Positions 44,151 through 53,349 of a DNA stretch of 64,000 nt are shown here, one piece after another. Every line of letters begins with the position of its first letter. Position 1 is the stretch's first letter. The position numbers were made by a program, and so were the translations under genes. The notes beneath the pieces were generated by a model. The model saw nothing but the letters and a program-made list of their open reading frames with translations. It searched no databases and was not told where the DNA came from. The DNA comes from Bernardetia sp042180575 (lineage in GTDB: Bacteria; Bacteroidota; Bacteroidia; Cytophagales; Bernardetiaceae): positions 806,001 to 870,000 of the forward strand of contig NZ_CP170094.1 of the NCBI RefSeq assembly GCF_042180575.1, in the 5' to 3' direction.

Positions 44151-45143
44151 TTACTTCTTCTCAATCACTTCATTTTGCACAGGTGAATAATCTATTTTTT
44201 CTTTTCCATCAACGATTAGTTTATCAAAATAACATTTTATGCCTGTTGCTCCATTAAAGGTTTCTGTATTTTGAATGTGAAAATGTAAATGAGGTTCGGA
44301 AGAATTACCTGAATTCCCACAAAGTCCTAATAATTCTCCTTGTTTTACTTTTTGTCCTTCTTTTACTTTAATAGAATTTTGCTTAAAATGAGCAAATATC
44401 AAATACTCATTATTTATAGTCTTGATAATAACTGTATTTCCAGGAACAAACATTGTATTCATTTTTCCTATTTTATTGTCTTTTACACCATCAACTGACA
44501 AAACAACTTCGCCGTCACAAGGAGCAAAAATTTCTTTTCCAAAAGCATAATAATCTTCGTTTTTTTGTCCATCAGTTTTATAGCTTTTTCCTTCTTTCTT
44601 AATCACAAAATCAAACGCATTTTTTTGTGATTGATTTTCTATGTGATAATTCTGTTCTTTTGTATCTCCTCCCCAAACAACTATCCATTTTTCATTTTTA
44701 GAAAAAGGCAAACTAAGCTGGGTTTGATTGCGTTCTGGTGTGGGTATGTCTAATTTTTCTTCAAAAGGTTTGATAAATAACCCATTGATTTTTCCTTTAC
44801 TATCAATAGAAATATTCAATCCTAGAGTAGCTCTTTCAAACTTAGTTTTGTAAACAGCATAACTTTCGTTTTCATACCTAGAAAATTCTCGGTTGGTTAT
44901 TTTTCCTACTTGAGCAAATAATCCTTTAAAAAACTCTGTGCTATTTGTTAAAGGTAAAGCATCTTTCATTCCTGCTCCATACATCTCAAAAATACTATCA
45001 TAAGCTGAGTTATTATAATGGGTTTCGAAGTTTTGTGCTACTTTTTTATAGCTTGTAGTTTCTTCAATATTAGTTTGTGAAAATGCGTTTGACATAAAAA
45101 AGAAAAAAAGTAGAGAAGATAAAAACCAGAAAATAGTTTTCAT
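44151..45143 (-). CDS. M23 family metallopeptidase with N-terminal DUF3887-like domain
   Basis: 330 residues from the ATG at 45143, chosen because it gives a signal peptide (MKTIFWFLSSLLFFFFMSNAFSQ). The first 115 mature residues resemble DUF3887 (YKKVAQNFETHYNNSAYDSIFEMYG). The peptidase core has HIENQSQKNAFDF (first zinc His region and Asp), FAPCDGEVVLSVDG, EYLIFAHFKQNS, VKQGELLGLCGNSGNSSEPHLHFHIQ (HxH with the catalytic zinc ligand). It may cut peptidoglycan cross-links in the periplasm, though some family members are inactive. Lies downstream of an OmpA-like gene with a terminator between. Confidence 0.88.
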   Translation of the reverse strand: MKTIFWFLSSLLFFFFMSNAFSQTNIEETTSYKKVAQNFETHYNNSAYDSIFEMYGAGMKDALPLTNSTEFFKGLFAQVGKITNREFSRYENESYAVYKTKFERATLGLNISIDSKGKINGLFIKPFEEKLDIPTPERNQTQLSLPFSKNEKWIVVWGGDTKEQNYHIENQSQKNAFDFVIKKEGKSYKTDGQKNEDYYAFGKEIFAPCDGEVVLSVDGVKDNKIGKMNTMFVPGNTVIIKTINNEYLIFAHFKQNSIKVKEGQKVKQGELLGLCGNSGNSSEPHLHFHIQNTETFNGATGIKCYFDKLIVDGKEKIDYSPVQNEVIEKK

Positions 45144-45166
45144 AAGAGTTAAAATTAATAGAAATA

Positions 45167-45192
45167 AAAAAAGCACAGAAAAATGTGCTTTT
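45167..45192 (-). terminator. Intrinsic terminator of the OmpA-like gene
   Basis: AAAAGCACA and TGTGCTTTT pair around a short A-rich loop; on the minus strand a T-run follows the stem. It lies downstream of the gene ending at 45240 and just before the M23 start. Confidence 0.65.
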
Positions 45193-45239
45193 AAATAATT
45201 TAATCTTCAAATATAAAAAATAAAATACAGAAACTTAGC

Positions 45240-46508
45240 TTAATCCAAACTAATAACTAATTCTACCCTAGGAGCTTTTGGAGGAAGTTGTGTCAAAATT
45301 AACTCTTCCTTATCTGTATTATTTTCTTTCTGCTTCTTATTTTGTTCGTTGATAATTTCTTCTAAAATGGCATCATCCAATTTTTCACTCATTCCATATA
45401 CAATATAATGAAATTTGCTTTTGTCATCTACACGCCTTTTTAAGTATTTATACACTTGCTTGGTGCGTTTGGCTGACATACGAAGACGATTTTCTGCATT
45501 ATCTTGTTCTTGCTTATTCTCAGAATAGGTTCTTCCAAAAATTTCTATGGCTAATCTAGGGTCATTATTCAAAAAGGTTGCTACTTGTTTGAGTTTACCT
45601 TTTTGTTCTCTAGTAAGTCTTTTAGCACTTTTGCCATCAAAAACAACAAAATGAGTTACAATAGTTTTTTGATTTCCTTTTTCAGAAGTAGAAACACTCT
45701 TTGCTTCTGAATAATAAGTATTTCCTGTGCTTTGTCTTGCATAAAACTCATCTATATATTCCCACGAGCCGTGTGAAAAGCTTTCCTTAATTTTATCAAA
45801 AATAGGTTTGAAGTTGGTTGGTTCTAGTTGTGAAGAAACATATTTTATAGAAGTTTTGGGAGAAATTTCATTTACTGTAACTCGTTCTAAACTATCAAAA
45901 GCATCACTATTTCCTTTTGCCATTGTATAATCTATCAATTCTTTTAATACCTCAAATCTATCTTTATCGTAATTGTGCAAAGCTGCCGAATCGTAGTAAT
46001 TAGTTAGGTTTTGAGAGCGAGTTTCGAAAAAATTATGTTGTCCAATTTGGTTATCCAGAAGTAGAATTGGCTCAAAAATAATATCACGATTTAGTTCATA
46101 AATGAATGTTTGTGGGGGAACAAAAAGAACAATGATGTAAGGACGAAAACCTTCTACATGAACGCTAATTTCGTAACGCTCATCAGGTAATAAAAACATA
46201 AAATAAGCTCCAGTAACTGTATCAGGTGAAAAAACTCTTAATTGTTTTTCTTGTGTTCGAAGATTTCTAACAGTTAGATTGACTGCTAGTTTTTCTTTTT
46301 GAATGTTTGTTTTTTTGTCTTTGTCTTTTTTGTGCTGATAATGATAAGCAAATAATTTTCCTTTTATGATAGCAGAAGTAGGAGCAAACAAATTTGTATT
46401 TTCTGTTTGTATATTTTTAGGAGAATCAAAATCTTGAGCGTGAGAATTATTTATTGCAAAAAATCCTAAGACCAACAAAAAAAGAACAACGTTTTTATTT
46501 TTACTCAT
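45240..46508 (-). CDS. Secreted OmpA-like domain protein
   Basis: 422 residues from the ATG at 46508 (MSKNKNVVLFLLVLGFFAINNSHAQ gives a clean signal peptide; upstream Mets give a charged leader). A carboxypeptidase-regulatory-like beta sandwich (SAIIKGKLFAYHY... PDERYEISVHVEGFRPYIIVLFVP) is followed by a helical region and a C-terminal OmpA-like alpha/beta unit (HFVVFDGKSAKRLTREQKGKLKQVATFLNNDPRLAIEIFGRTYSE... RTKQVYKYLKRR). Key peptidoglycan-binding residues are not all canonical, so it is a divergent member. Probably outer-membrane associated. Confidence 0.72.
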   Translation of the reverse strand: MSKNKNVVLFLLVLGFFAINNSHAQDFDSPKNIQTENTNLFAPTSAIIKGKLFAYHYQHKKDKDKKTNIQKEKLAVNLTVRNLRTQEKQLRVFSPDTVTGAYFMFLLPDERYEISVHVEGFRPYIIVLFVPPQTFIYELNRDIIFEPILLLDNQIGQHNFFETRSQNLTNYYDSAALHNYDKDRFEVLKELIDYTMAKGNSDAFDSLERVTVNEISPKTSIKYVSSQLEPTNFKPIFDKIKESFSHGSWEYIDEFYARQSTGNTYYSEAKSVSTSEKGNQKTIVTHFVVFDGKSAKRLTREQKGKLKQVATFLNNDPRLAIEIFGRTYSENKQEQDNAENRLRMSAKRTKQVYKYLKRRVDDKSKFHYIVYGMSEKLDDAILEEIINEQNKKQKENNTDKEELILTQLPPKAPRVELVISLD

Positions 46509-46812
46509 ATTTACTTTTTTTGCAAATAAATGAAATGAATAGTTTGATTTGTATGGGTTTCTCATCTTATTTCTCCTACGTTTTCTCACTAAGTTATTTT
46601 AAATTATATCAGAACCTTTTTTTAGAATTAGGTCAAGATATTTTATCCTACTTCAACCTTTCCTCTGCTCATTTGGTATTTTTACTAAAGTGCTTCTTCT
46701 AATCTTTTATTTAATTAAAAAAACAAACAAAAACCGAACCTCCCACTATTAACATAATGAGAAATTCGGTAAAGTTATTCTTTTTGACGATGAAATAAAT
46801 TATAATTTATTT

Positions 46813-48081
46813 CTACTTTCCATCAGCAGATACTTTTAAGATAAGCATATCTACATTTTTTGTATCCATATTTTCATTGGTGTAACCAGCTAAAACAAAA
46901 CTTCCATCATTGGCAATCGCCCCAGCTTTGGCTACTTGGTCCTTCTCTCCTCCGAGTGTTCGTGTCCAAATTTCTTTTCCTTTTGAATCTAACTTATTAA
47001 TCATAATTTCATTAGAAAGTGTACTTACATTATTTCCGTATTCGTCAGCTTTATAAATATCAGTATAACCAATAAGAATAATTTCAGAATTTTCAGTTAC
47101 TAAAATATCAAATGCTTCATCTGTGCTTAGTCCTCCAAAGTTTTTATCCCACACTTTTTTTCCATTTTTATCTGCACATACTATCCACGCATCATGACTT
47201 CCCTCTGCATAGGTATAAGAATAACCAGCGATTAAGATGTTTCCAGAAGGCATTACTTTTACTACGTTTGCCATTTCGTTATCTCCACCACCATACGTTT
47301 TTTCCCACTTTTTATTTCCTTCTTTATCTACGTGTATCAAAAGCATATCCCATTTTGTCATCATTTCGCCTTCTACGTGTCCAGCAATCAAATATCCAGT
47401 TTCTGTTTTGGCTAAAGAGTGTCCTTGCTCACTACTTTTTCCTCCAAAACTTTTTTTCCAAATTGTTTCTCCTTTGTCATCTATTTCTAAAAGCATAATA
47501 TCACTTTTTCCTGTTTCGATAGGAATACTATTCATCAAAATCATGTAATTTCCTTCATCAGTAGCAACAATACTATAAATTTCATCTATACTTTGGTTAG
47601 AACCAAATGTTTTGTCCCAAATACGAATTCCTTTTGCATCTGTACGAACAATCCAACCATCTTTTATATCCGAACCTGCACCATACGAATCTGAATAACC
47701 TGCAAAAATAAACCCTCCATCAGCCGTTTCTAATCCTGCATATCCTTCTTCGCTTTCTTCTGCACCATAGTTTTTATTCCAAATAATATTTCCACTTGCA
47801 TCTACTTTGATGGCACTCATATTCATATCTCCTGCACCATACGAATCTGTACGACCCAGTAATATAAAATTTCCATCTTGACATTTTATAATCGTATTAG
47901 CAGCATCAAAACCCTTATCTCCTACAGATTTGTAGGCAAGTTTGTTGGTGTTATTAACTGAGTTAGTAGTAACTAAATTAGTAGAAGTATTGTCAGAATT
48001 ATTAGTCAAGAAAGGAGCAGAAAATGAAACAGTAGAACTGATAGACAAGGCTGCTGCAATGCAGAAAGTTAAGATTTTCAT
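46813..48081 (-). CDS. Secreted beta-propeller-like repeat protein
   Basis: 422 residues with a signal peptide (MKILTFCIAAALSISSTVSFSAP). Seven or so repeats of about 50 residues follow a common plan, D-G-[NG]-[FY]-[IL]-x-[AL]-G-[YR]-[TS]-[DE]-S-Y-G-AG-x-D-...-K-D-G-x-x-[IL]-W-[DN]-K-[NT]-[FY]-G (for example GGFIFAGYSDSYGAG, WIVRTDAKGIRIWDKTFG). This is the pattern of secreted Bacteroidota proteins annotated as 'delta-60'-like or propeller repeats. No catalytic motif; no T9SS sorting domain recognised. Confidence 0.75.
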   Translation of the reverse strand: MKILTFCIAAALSISSTVSFSAPFLTNNSDNTSTNLVTTNSVNNTNKLAYKSVGDKGFDAANTIIKCQDGNFILLGRTDSYGAGDMNMSAIKVDASGNIIWNKNYGAEESEEGYAGLETADGGFIFAGYSDSYGAGSDIKDGWIVRTDAKGIRIWDKTFGSNQSIDEIYSIVATDEGNYMILMNSIPIETGKSDIMLLEIDDKGETIWKKSFGGKSSEQGHSLAKTETGYLIAGHVEGEMMTKWDMLLIHVDKEGNKKWEKTYGGGDNEMANVVKVMPSGNILIAGYSYTYAEGSHDAWIVCADKNGKKVWDKNFGGLSTDEAFDILVTENSEIILIGYTDIYKADEYGNNVSTLSNEIMINKLDSKGKEIWTRTLGGEKDQVAKAGAIANDGSFVLAGYTNENMDTKNVDMLILKVSADGK

Positions 48082-48444
48082 ACGCTAAGGCTATATTTTT
48101 ATTTTACAGATAATTTGGTAAAGCAAATAGTTAAAGGCGACTTGTATTTCTACTCTAATTATATAAGTATAAAATCAATTTATACATAAGATTAAAAAAT
48201 AGTCATTTATTGTTTGTATTCGCACTTGTTTAGCAATTTTGCAATAAGTGTGCCTACTTATAAGATAGAATACGCTACAATTTAGCATAAAATCATTAAC
48301 TAAGTAAATACAGGCTATATTTTAGCATCATTCTTAGTAAAATTCAATTTTATATCATAATTATTCAATAATATATTTATATTGTTTTAAATTATGCTTG
48401 AATCCTTCAAATAAGTTGTGGAGCATCTGTTTCTGTATTGCTAT
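48082..48444. other. 363-bp intergenic region with one hairpin
   Basis: AT-rich DNA between the propeller gene start and the ABC gene stop, both on the minus strand, so it should carry the propeller gene's promoter. The only clear structure is a hairpin at about 48222-48253 (GCACTT...GCAA-TT-TTGC...AAGTGTGC). No gene is visible. Confidence 0.4.
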
Positions 48445-49152
48445 TTATTTTTTATTTAGATTGATACTTTGTGTATCTTTTTTATCATTTTGTGTTTCTA
48501 TATTTCCATCTCTTAGACGAATTATTCGTTCTGTTTTTGCTGCAATATCATCTTCATGAGTTACAATAACAATCGTTTTTCCACTTTCGTGTACTTGTTT
48601 GAAAAGTTCCATTACTTCATAGGAGGTGGTAGTATCTAATGCTCCTGTTGGCTCATCGGCTAAAATTACTTTTGGGTCAGTAATTAAGGCTCTTGCAATG
48701 GCAACACGCTGTTTTTGTCCCCCCGAAAGCTCAGAAGGCAAGTGATGCGCCCATTGACGCAATCCAACACGTTCTAAATATTCTTCTGCCAAAATTTGTC
48801 TTTCTTTACGCCCCACTTTTTGATAATAAAGAGGTAGAGCTACATTTTCGGCTGCTGTTTTGAAGGAAAGCAAATTGAAAGATTGAAACACAAAACCTAA
48901 GAATTTATTACGATAAATAGCTGCTTGTTTTTCGGTTAGGTTTTTTATCAAGACTTTGTCTAGCCAATATTCTCCTTTATCATAATTATCTAGCATTCCC
49001 AAAATATTGAGTAAGGTAGATTTTCCAGAACCCGAAGAACCCATTATAGAAACCAGTTCTCCCTCATTAATGGTCATATCAATGCCTTTCAAAACGTGCA
49101 TGCTTTGTGCTGTGGTATGATAGGATTTATGAATATTTTGTAGAGAAAGCAT
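48445..49152 (-). CDS. ABC transporter ATP-binding protein (LolD/MacB type)
   Basis: 235 residues. Walker A GSSGSGKSTLLN (near 36-47), Q-loop FVFQSFNLL, signature LSGGQKQRVAIARAL (near 140-154), Walker B VILADEPTGALD and switch His in VIVTHEDDIA. The spacing and MHVLKGIDMTINEGELVSIMG start match LolD/MacB-type ATPases serving FtsX-like permeases (lipoprotein release or macrolide/peptide export). The permease is not adjacent, which is unusual. The C-terminus carries a charged tail. Confidence 0.9.
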   Translation of the reverse strand: MLSLQNIHKSYHTTAQSMHVLKGIDMTINEGELVSIMGSSGSGKSTLLNILGMLDNYDKGEYWLDKVLIKNLTEKQAAIYRNKFLGFVFQSFNLLSFKTAAENVALPLYYQKVGRKERQILAEEYLERVGLRQWAHHLPSELSGGQKQRVAIARALITDPKVILADEPTGALDTTTSYEVMELFKQVHESGKTIVIVTHEDDIAAKTERIIRLRDGNIETQNDKKDTQSINLNKK

Positions 49153-49270
49153 TTTTTTAGTTATCAGTTTTTGGTAGAAAATATAACCAAGTTTAGTGAT
49201 TTTTTTTGTCTTCTCTAGTTATCTAAATCATTTTTAACGAAAAATTTGATTTTACCTTTATTTTCCTTTG

Positions 49271-50134
49271 TTATTTTAAGACTTTGAGTAAATGTTTTAC
49301 TTTATCAGTTTGGATATAATCAACTCCTTTATTGATAGCTTCTATATTTCTTTCTTTCGAATGTGTATTAAGAGTCGCTACTAAGAAACCTTCTTGATGT
49401 GCTTCTTCTACATTTTCTTTCGTTAGATTATTTGTTTGCACAGTAATTCCTCTTAAATTATATTTTCTAGCTTTTTGTATAGCAACTTCAAAAGTCTCGT
49501 AAGCAAAAATTTGATAATCAGGACGTTCTTTTTGTAAAGATTCTATCAAATCTGTTCTTTTAAATTCCATATATACTTTATTCAAATCAAGATTGCGTTT
49601 TTGCTCATATTTTTCCAGTAAAGAAATAAGTGCTGTATTGAGCTGATTATAATATACTGAAGAGGTAGAAGGATTAAAACCTTTAATATCTAAAGAAAAC
49701 ACATACTTTTCAAGATTAGGAATATGCTCAAAAATATCTTCCAAACGAATTACTCTATATTTTGTATAAGGTGCAGAACTTATATATTCAGCTCCTTTGA
49801 TTTCATTCCAGTTTTGCTCATAAATTTTTCCTTTTTTATTAGTTTTAGTTTCTAATTCTTCATCATGAAAAGCCACCAAAACACCATCTTTGGTCATCTG
49901 CACATCAATTTCTACTCCATTACTTCCTAAACTCAAAGCGTACATAATTGATTCATAACCATTCATTGGATATACTTGACCTATTCCCATTCCACCATGA
50001 CCAATAACTTTTATGGTTCTTTCAGATAAGTCAATATTAATTTCCTCTTGGTTACAGGAGGTAAAAGAAAAAACAGAAATTAGAATAAGAAATAGAATTT
50101 GTATTGATTTTTGAGAGAGTAATAATTTTTTCAT
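49271..50134 (-). CDS. Glycerophosphodiester phosphodiesterase family lipoprotein
   Basis: 287 residues with a lipobox (FSFTSC, Cys near 27). The GDPD barrel begins IKVIGHGGMGIGQVYPMNGYESIMYAL (first catalytic His; canonical HRG is HGG), then GSNGVEIDVQMTKDGVLVAFHDEELETKT with the catalytic Glu/Asp and second His. Further core strands: YVFSLDIKGFN and LRGITVQTNNLTKENVEEAHQEGFLVATLNTH. It cleaves glycerophosphodiesters to glycerol 3-phosphate and alcohols at the envelope; the Arg to Gly change near the first His may alter substrate. Confidence 0.85.
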   Translation of the reverse strand: MKKLLLSQKSIQILFLILISVFSFTSCNQEEINIDLSERTIKVIGHGGMGIGQVYPMNGYESIMYALSLGSNGVEIDVQMTKDGVLVAFHDEELETKTNKKGKIYEQNWNEIKGAEYISSAPYTKYRVIRLEDIFEHIPNLEKYVFSLDIKGFNPSTSSVYYNQLNTALISLLEKYEQKRNLDLNKVYMEFKRTDLIESLQKERPDYQIFAYETFEVAIQKARKYNLRGITVQTNNLTKENVEEAHQEGFLVATLNTHSKERNIEAINKGVDYIQTDKVKHLLKVLK

Positions 50135-50182
50135 TGGAAAGTAAAATTAAAAAGTAAAAAAATGAGATATATCAAATTGATT

Positions 50183-50743
50183 TTAAAAAGCATAACCAAC
50201 AGTAAGCCCTCCCCAGTGCTGATAATTTGTATTAAATTCTAAAATGGGAGTATAAGCAATCCTAAATATCAGTCCTCCTTTATTTTTTTGATAACGATAA
50301 CCTACCATAAAATGAGTATGATTATGAATATCCCGTTTTGGTTGAAAGTTAGAAGAACTAGCTCTCACAAAAGAAGTAATTGTTTGCCCTGCTCCAAATT
50401 CTAATTTATGGTTTGTTCCATACAAAAAATGAAAACCAACAGGAACTATAATTTCTGGGTTAAATGTGTCTGTATAATCATTTAAGTAATAGGTACTTAC
50501 TCCTAAACGAAAAGCAAAAGCTATTTTTGAATAAGAGGGAGATGATTTGCTGGATAAAAAAAATAAACGTTCATAATTAATAGAACCATATCCTCCTGCT
50601 CCAGCACCTTCAATATAAATTATGTTTTTTGATATATTTCCTGCATAAGTTGATTGAGAAAATACTTGGGTAGAATTATTTAAAAATAAAAACATGAAAA
50701 AAAACATAAAACCCAAAAAATTAAAAAATGGACGCATAGTCAT
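50183..50743 (-). CDS. Small outer-membrane beta-barrel protein
   Basis: 186 residues. Signal region FLGFMFFFMFLFLNNSTQVFSQ; a second Met two codons in (50737) could be the true start. Mature sequence shows alternating strands (IYIEGAGAGGYGSINYERLFFLSS, FAFRLGVSTYYLND, HFMVGYRYQKNKGGLIFRIAYTPI) and ends GGLTVGYAF, with a C-terminal Phe as expected for an outer-membrane barrel. Function unknown. It lies 48 bp upstream of the GDPD gene on the same strand and may be co-transcribed. Confidence 0.7.
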   Translation of the reverse strand: MTMRPFFNFLGFMFFFMFLFLNNSTQVFSQSTYAGNISKNIIYIEGAGAGGYGSINYERLFFLSSKSSPSYSKIAFAFRLGVSTYYLNDYTDTFNPEIIVPVGFHFLYGTNHKLEFGAGQTITSFVRASSSNFQPKRDIHNHTHFMVGYRYQKNKGGLIFRIAYTPILEFNTNYQHWGGLTVGYAF

Positions 50744-50960
50744 CTTTTTAAGTTGTGATATGTTTATTTATACGTTTTTTTTTATTTATAGTTGTAGGTA
50801 CAATCTTTTATTAACATTTTTTGAATGACTATTAAAAAAACAAAATATTTTATTTTTATTAAAACATTTTACAAAACTCTTTTTTTTACTATAAAATGTT
50901 AAAAATTCCTTTTGGAGATACTTGTGTTTTTTACTTACTGCTAAACTTTAAAAAGCAAAA

Positions 50961-50996
50961 AAATCCCTTTTACTTACTTACGAGTAAAAGGGATTT
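50961..50996 (-). terminator. Intrinsic terminator of the TPR gene
   Basis: AAATCCCTTTTACT and AGTAAAAGGGATTT form a 14-bp stem with an 8-nt loop; on the minus strand a T-rich run follows. It ends the gene at 51058. The remaining 50744-51057 gap holds nothing else I can identify. Confidence 0.8.
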
Positions 50997-51057
50997 CTAT
51001 TTTTATATAAAAGTCTGTATATCTATTTCTAGACTAGATATTATTTTTTAATTTTAA

Positions 51058-51843
51058 TTAAGCTGCTTTTTTGCCTTTCATGCTTTCAGCACGACCTAAA
51101 GCACGCTTTGCTTTATTTACAGCATCTGATTTTTTATGGTTTTCTACGATTGTTTCGTAAGCCTGTGCAGCCATTGCATAATCGTTTTTAAGTTCATACG
51201 CCAAACCTAATTTCATCAAATATTCTGGTGTAAAGAAATCGTTTGGAGAGTGATTTGAAGCCTTTTTGTAATATGTAATTGCTTCATCTAAATTATCAAG
51301 TTCCATATACGCATCTCCAATTAAAGAATAAGCTCTAGCTTGAACTAAATAATCATCAGCATTAAATGCTTTCAAACTTTCGATAGCTTCATTGAATTTT
51401 CCTTCTTTCAAATAAGCAGTTCCTTCATAAAAAGCAGCCAAATCGCCAGCTTTTGTCATAGAATATTCATCAGCAATTTTTTCAACACCTACTGTTGTAG
51501 CACCATCACCTTTAAGAGCTGCATTCAATGAATCTTTTTCGAAGTAAAATTGAGCTGCAAAAAGTTCTTGTTGAGCTTTTGTTTCTTGCTTTTCTACATA
51601 CCATTGCCATCCAAAAATACCTATGACAGCCACAGCTACTAAACCTAAAACGCCAAATATTCCGTTTCTTAATCCTTTGTTTTCGCTTACTTCTAAAATA
51701 CTTTGTTGCAAACGGTCAGCTTCTACAGCTTGATAAAACTGTTCTGTTCCAGCTTCGATATCTGGATTTATTTCTTGAGCTTCTGTTTTTTCTCCTGCTT
51801 TAGCTTGCGCTTTTACTGTTTTTTTGTCTGTTGTTTTTGCCAT
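51058..51843 (-). CDS. TPR-repeat inner-membrane protein
   Basis: 261 residues from the ATG at 51843 (MAKTTDKKTVKAQAKAG); an upstream ATG would read through a palindromic repeat. A charged cytoplasmic N-terminus, a TM helix (about 72-92, GIFGVLGLVAVAVIGIFGWQWYV) and a periplasmic TPR region (about 105-250: AAFYEGTAYLKEGKFNEAIESLKAF, SLIGDAYMELDNLDEAITYYKKAS, LGLAYELKNDYAMAAQAYETIV). The layout resembles YfgM/BamD-like tetratricopeptide proteins involved in envelope protein handling. Confidence 0.82.
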   Translation of the reverse strand: MAKTTDKKTVKAQAKAGEKTEAQEINPDIEAGTEQFYQAVEADRLQQSILEVSENKGLRNGIFGVLGLVAVAVIGIFGWQWYVEKQETKAQQELFAAQFYFEKDSLNAALKGDGATTVGVEKIADEYSMTKAGDLAAFYEGTAYLKEGKFNEAIESLKAFNADDYLVQARAYSLIGDAYMELDNLDEAITYYKKASNHSPNDFFTPEYLMKLGLAYELKNDYAMAAQAYETIVENHKKSDAVNKAKRALGRAESMKGKKAA

Positions 51844-51871
51844 TTTGATTTTATGTTTGATTTCTTGCTCA

Positions 51872-51902
51872 GACCCTAAAGGTTTCAAAAATCCTTAGGG
51901 TC
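51872..51902. repeat. Palindromic repeat (CCTAAGG family) upstream of the TPR gene
   Basis: GACCCTAAAGG and TCCTTAGGGTC pair with one bulge around TTTCAAAAA. It resembles the palindrome at 40325 (AAACCCTAAGGGTC). It lies 29 bp before the TPR start codon, in the leader, so it is not a terminator for that gene. Confidence 0.5.
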
Positions 51903-52059
51903 TAAAATTAAAATTCGTTTGTTATTTCTTTATTACTGCAAAATAGTTATTCTTTTTGAATAAAATTTTAGGCTGCAAAGGTAACAAAAATATTTTTTAG
52001 GTTACTAATTCCTAATCTCTTTTTTTTTATGTAAGTCTATTTGCACTTCTATTTTTTTC

Positions 52060-53112
52060 TTATTCAGTTTTATCACTTTCATTTTTGGTAGTCGGCTTTG
52101 GTTTTCCTTCTGAATGAAAAGAATCTGAAGGCGAAGGTGCAGTTACACGAGTACGAGAACCGACATGCTGAATAACCCATGATTTACCCCAGTTTTCTAG
52201 TTCCTCTTTGCTCCAAAGTGAAGGATAAAAAACTTGTCTTTGAAATCTAGGAGGAAGGTATTTTTGCCAATTAGTGCCACCCGTTGCTGCAACAGCTTCT
52301 GTATCTTTATTTAGATAACGAACAGCAGCTTGAAAATGAGAAAGTCGCCAATCTATATTTACTAGAGCATCAAGGGTACGAAGTTCTTCTATTATTTTGT
52401 CTTTAAGATTCGAATCTTGAAGGCGATTAGAAAAAAGAAACCACAAATTACGAGTTCGGCAGCGTTTGGTAAGTTTTAATAAATCTTCTGAATATTTTCT
52501 TTCAAACTGACGTAAAGTAAGTGTTTTTAGTCCAGAATCGGTTTCTATTGCGCCTCTTTTCCAATAAGCATATCCAAACATTTCTTCAATACGTGAATGC
52601 TCATCAAACAAATCTCGCTGACTCGCTTCCACCAAAAAACGAAAATCAGTACACAAAATTTCTATTTGACGATATTGTGCAGACTGAAAACCACTTGCAG
52701 GAAGCAATGACATTCTAAACTTTAAAAACTCTCTATAATCCATTCCTTCCACCATTATTTCGAAAGAATTGACCAAATGCCTAAAGTAACGATTTACACG
52801 TCTAACTTTTTCCAAAAATACTTTTCCATTACTGTCTTTGAGCCAACTTACTTGGTCTAGCTCGTGCATAATGAGCTTAAAATAAAGCTCTGTAATTTGA
52901 TGATAGGTAATAAAAATAGTTTCGTCTGGAAAATCCGTTTTAGGGTCTTGAAGGCTCAAAAGTGTATCCAAATGAATATAATCCCAATAGGTAAGATAAT
53001 TTGCATACAACAAACCATCTAAATAAGATACTAAATCCTGTCCCATCGAATCGTATTTGATGGCTAATAATTTTATCTTTTCTTCTATTTCTGGTGTAAG
53101 TTCGAAATCCAT
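52060..53112 (-). CDS. Tryptophan 2,3-dioxygenase family protein, divergent C-terminus
   Basis: 350 residues. N-terminal two-thirds match the TDO family: GQDLVSYLDGLLYANYLTYWDYIHLDTLLSLQ, TIFITYHQITELYFKLIMHELDQV (substrate-side His) and FRMSLLPASGFQSAQYRQIEI (substrate-carboxylate Arg). In canonical enzymes the C-terminal third has a haem-ligand His followed by GTGGSSG; here that region reads LPPRFQRQVFYPSLW... WVIQHVGSRTRVTAP, without GTGGSSG. This is the divergent form common in Bacteroidota. It may oxidise tryptophan to N-formylkynurenine or do something else. Single gene with a disordered tail. Confidence 0.82.
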   Translation of the reverse strand: MDFELTPEIEEKIKLLAIKYDSMGQDLVSYLDGLLYANYLTYWDYIHLDTLLSLQDPKTDFPDETIFITYHQITELYFKLIMHELDQVSWLKDSNGKVFLEKVRRVNRYFRHLVNSFEIMVEGMDYREFLKFRMSLLPASGFQSAQYRQIEILCTDFRFLVEASQRDLFDEHSRIEEMFGYAYWKRGAIETDSGLKTLTLRQFERKYSEDLLKLTKRCRTRNLWFLFSNRLQDSNLKDKIIEELRTLDALVNIDWRLSHFQAAVRYLNKDTEAVAATGGTNWQKYLPPRFQRQVFYPSLWSKEELENWGKSWVIQHVGSRTRVTAPSPSDSFHSEGKPKPTTKNESDKTE

Positions 53113-53349
53113 ATTTTTTAGGAATATATATCTTTATTTTGTGTCAAGTCAGTTTATTAAGAAAGTAAAAATAAGAAAAAACGAACTGTTTTGTTTAATC
53201 TAATCAAATATTATTCGATAGAAAGGACGTTTTAAGGGTTAGTTTTGTAGTACACATACACTATGAATCAAAATAAAGTCAGTTTCATTAAAAAAAAACC
53301 GACATACAATTTCTGATAAAAAACTATTTATGAACACCTTATATATAAA

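Noticed and set aside
46454..46702. Plus-strand frame across the OmpA-like gene start
   Set aside because: It is the reverse of a signal-peptide coding region; Phe/Leu/Tyr-rich and without motifs.
48445..49152. LolD assignment by gene symbol
   Set aside because: No LolC/E or MacB-type permease is adjacent, so only the broader ATPase family is claimed.
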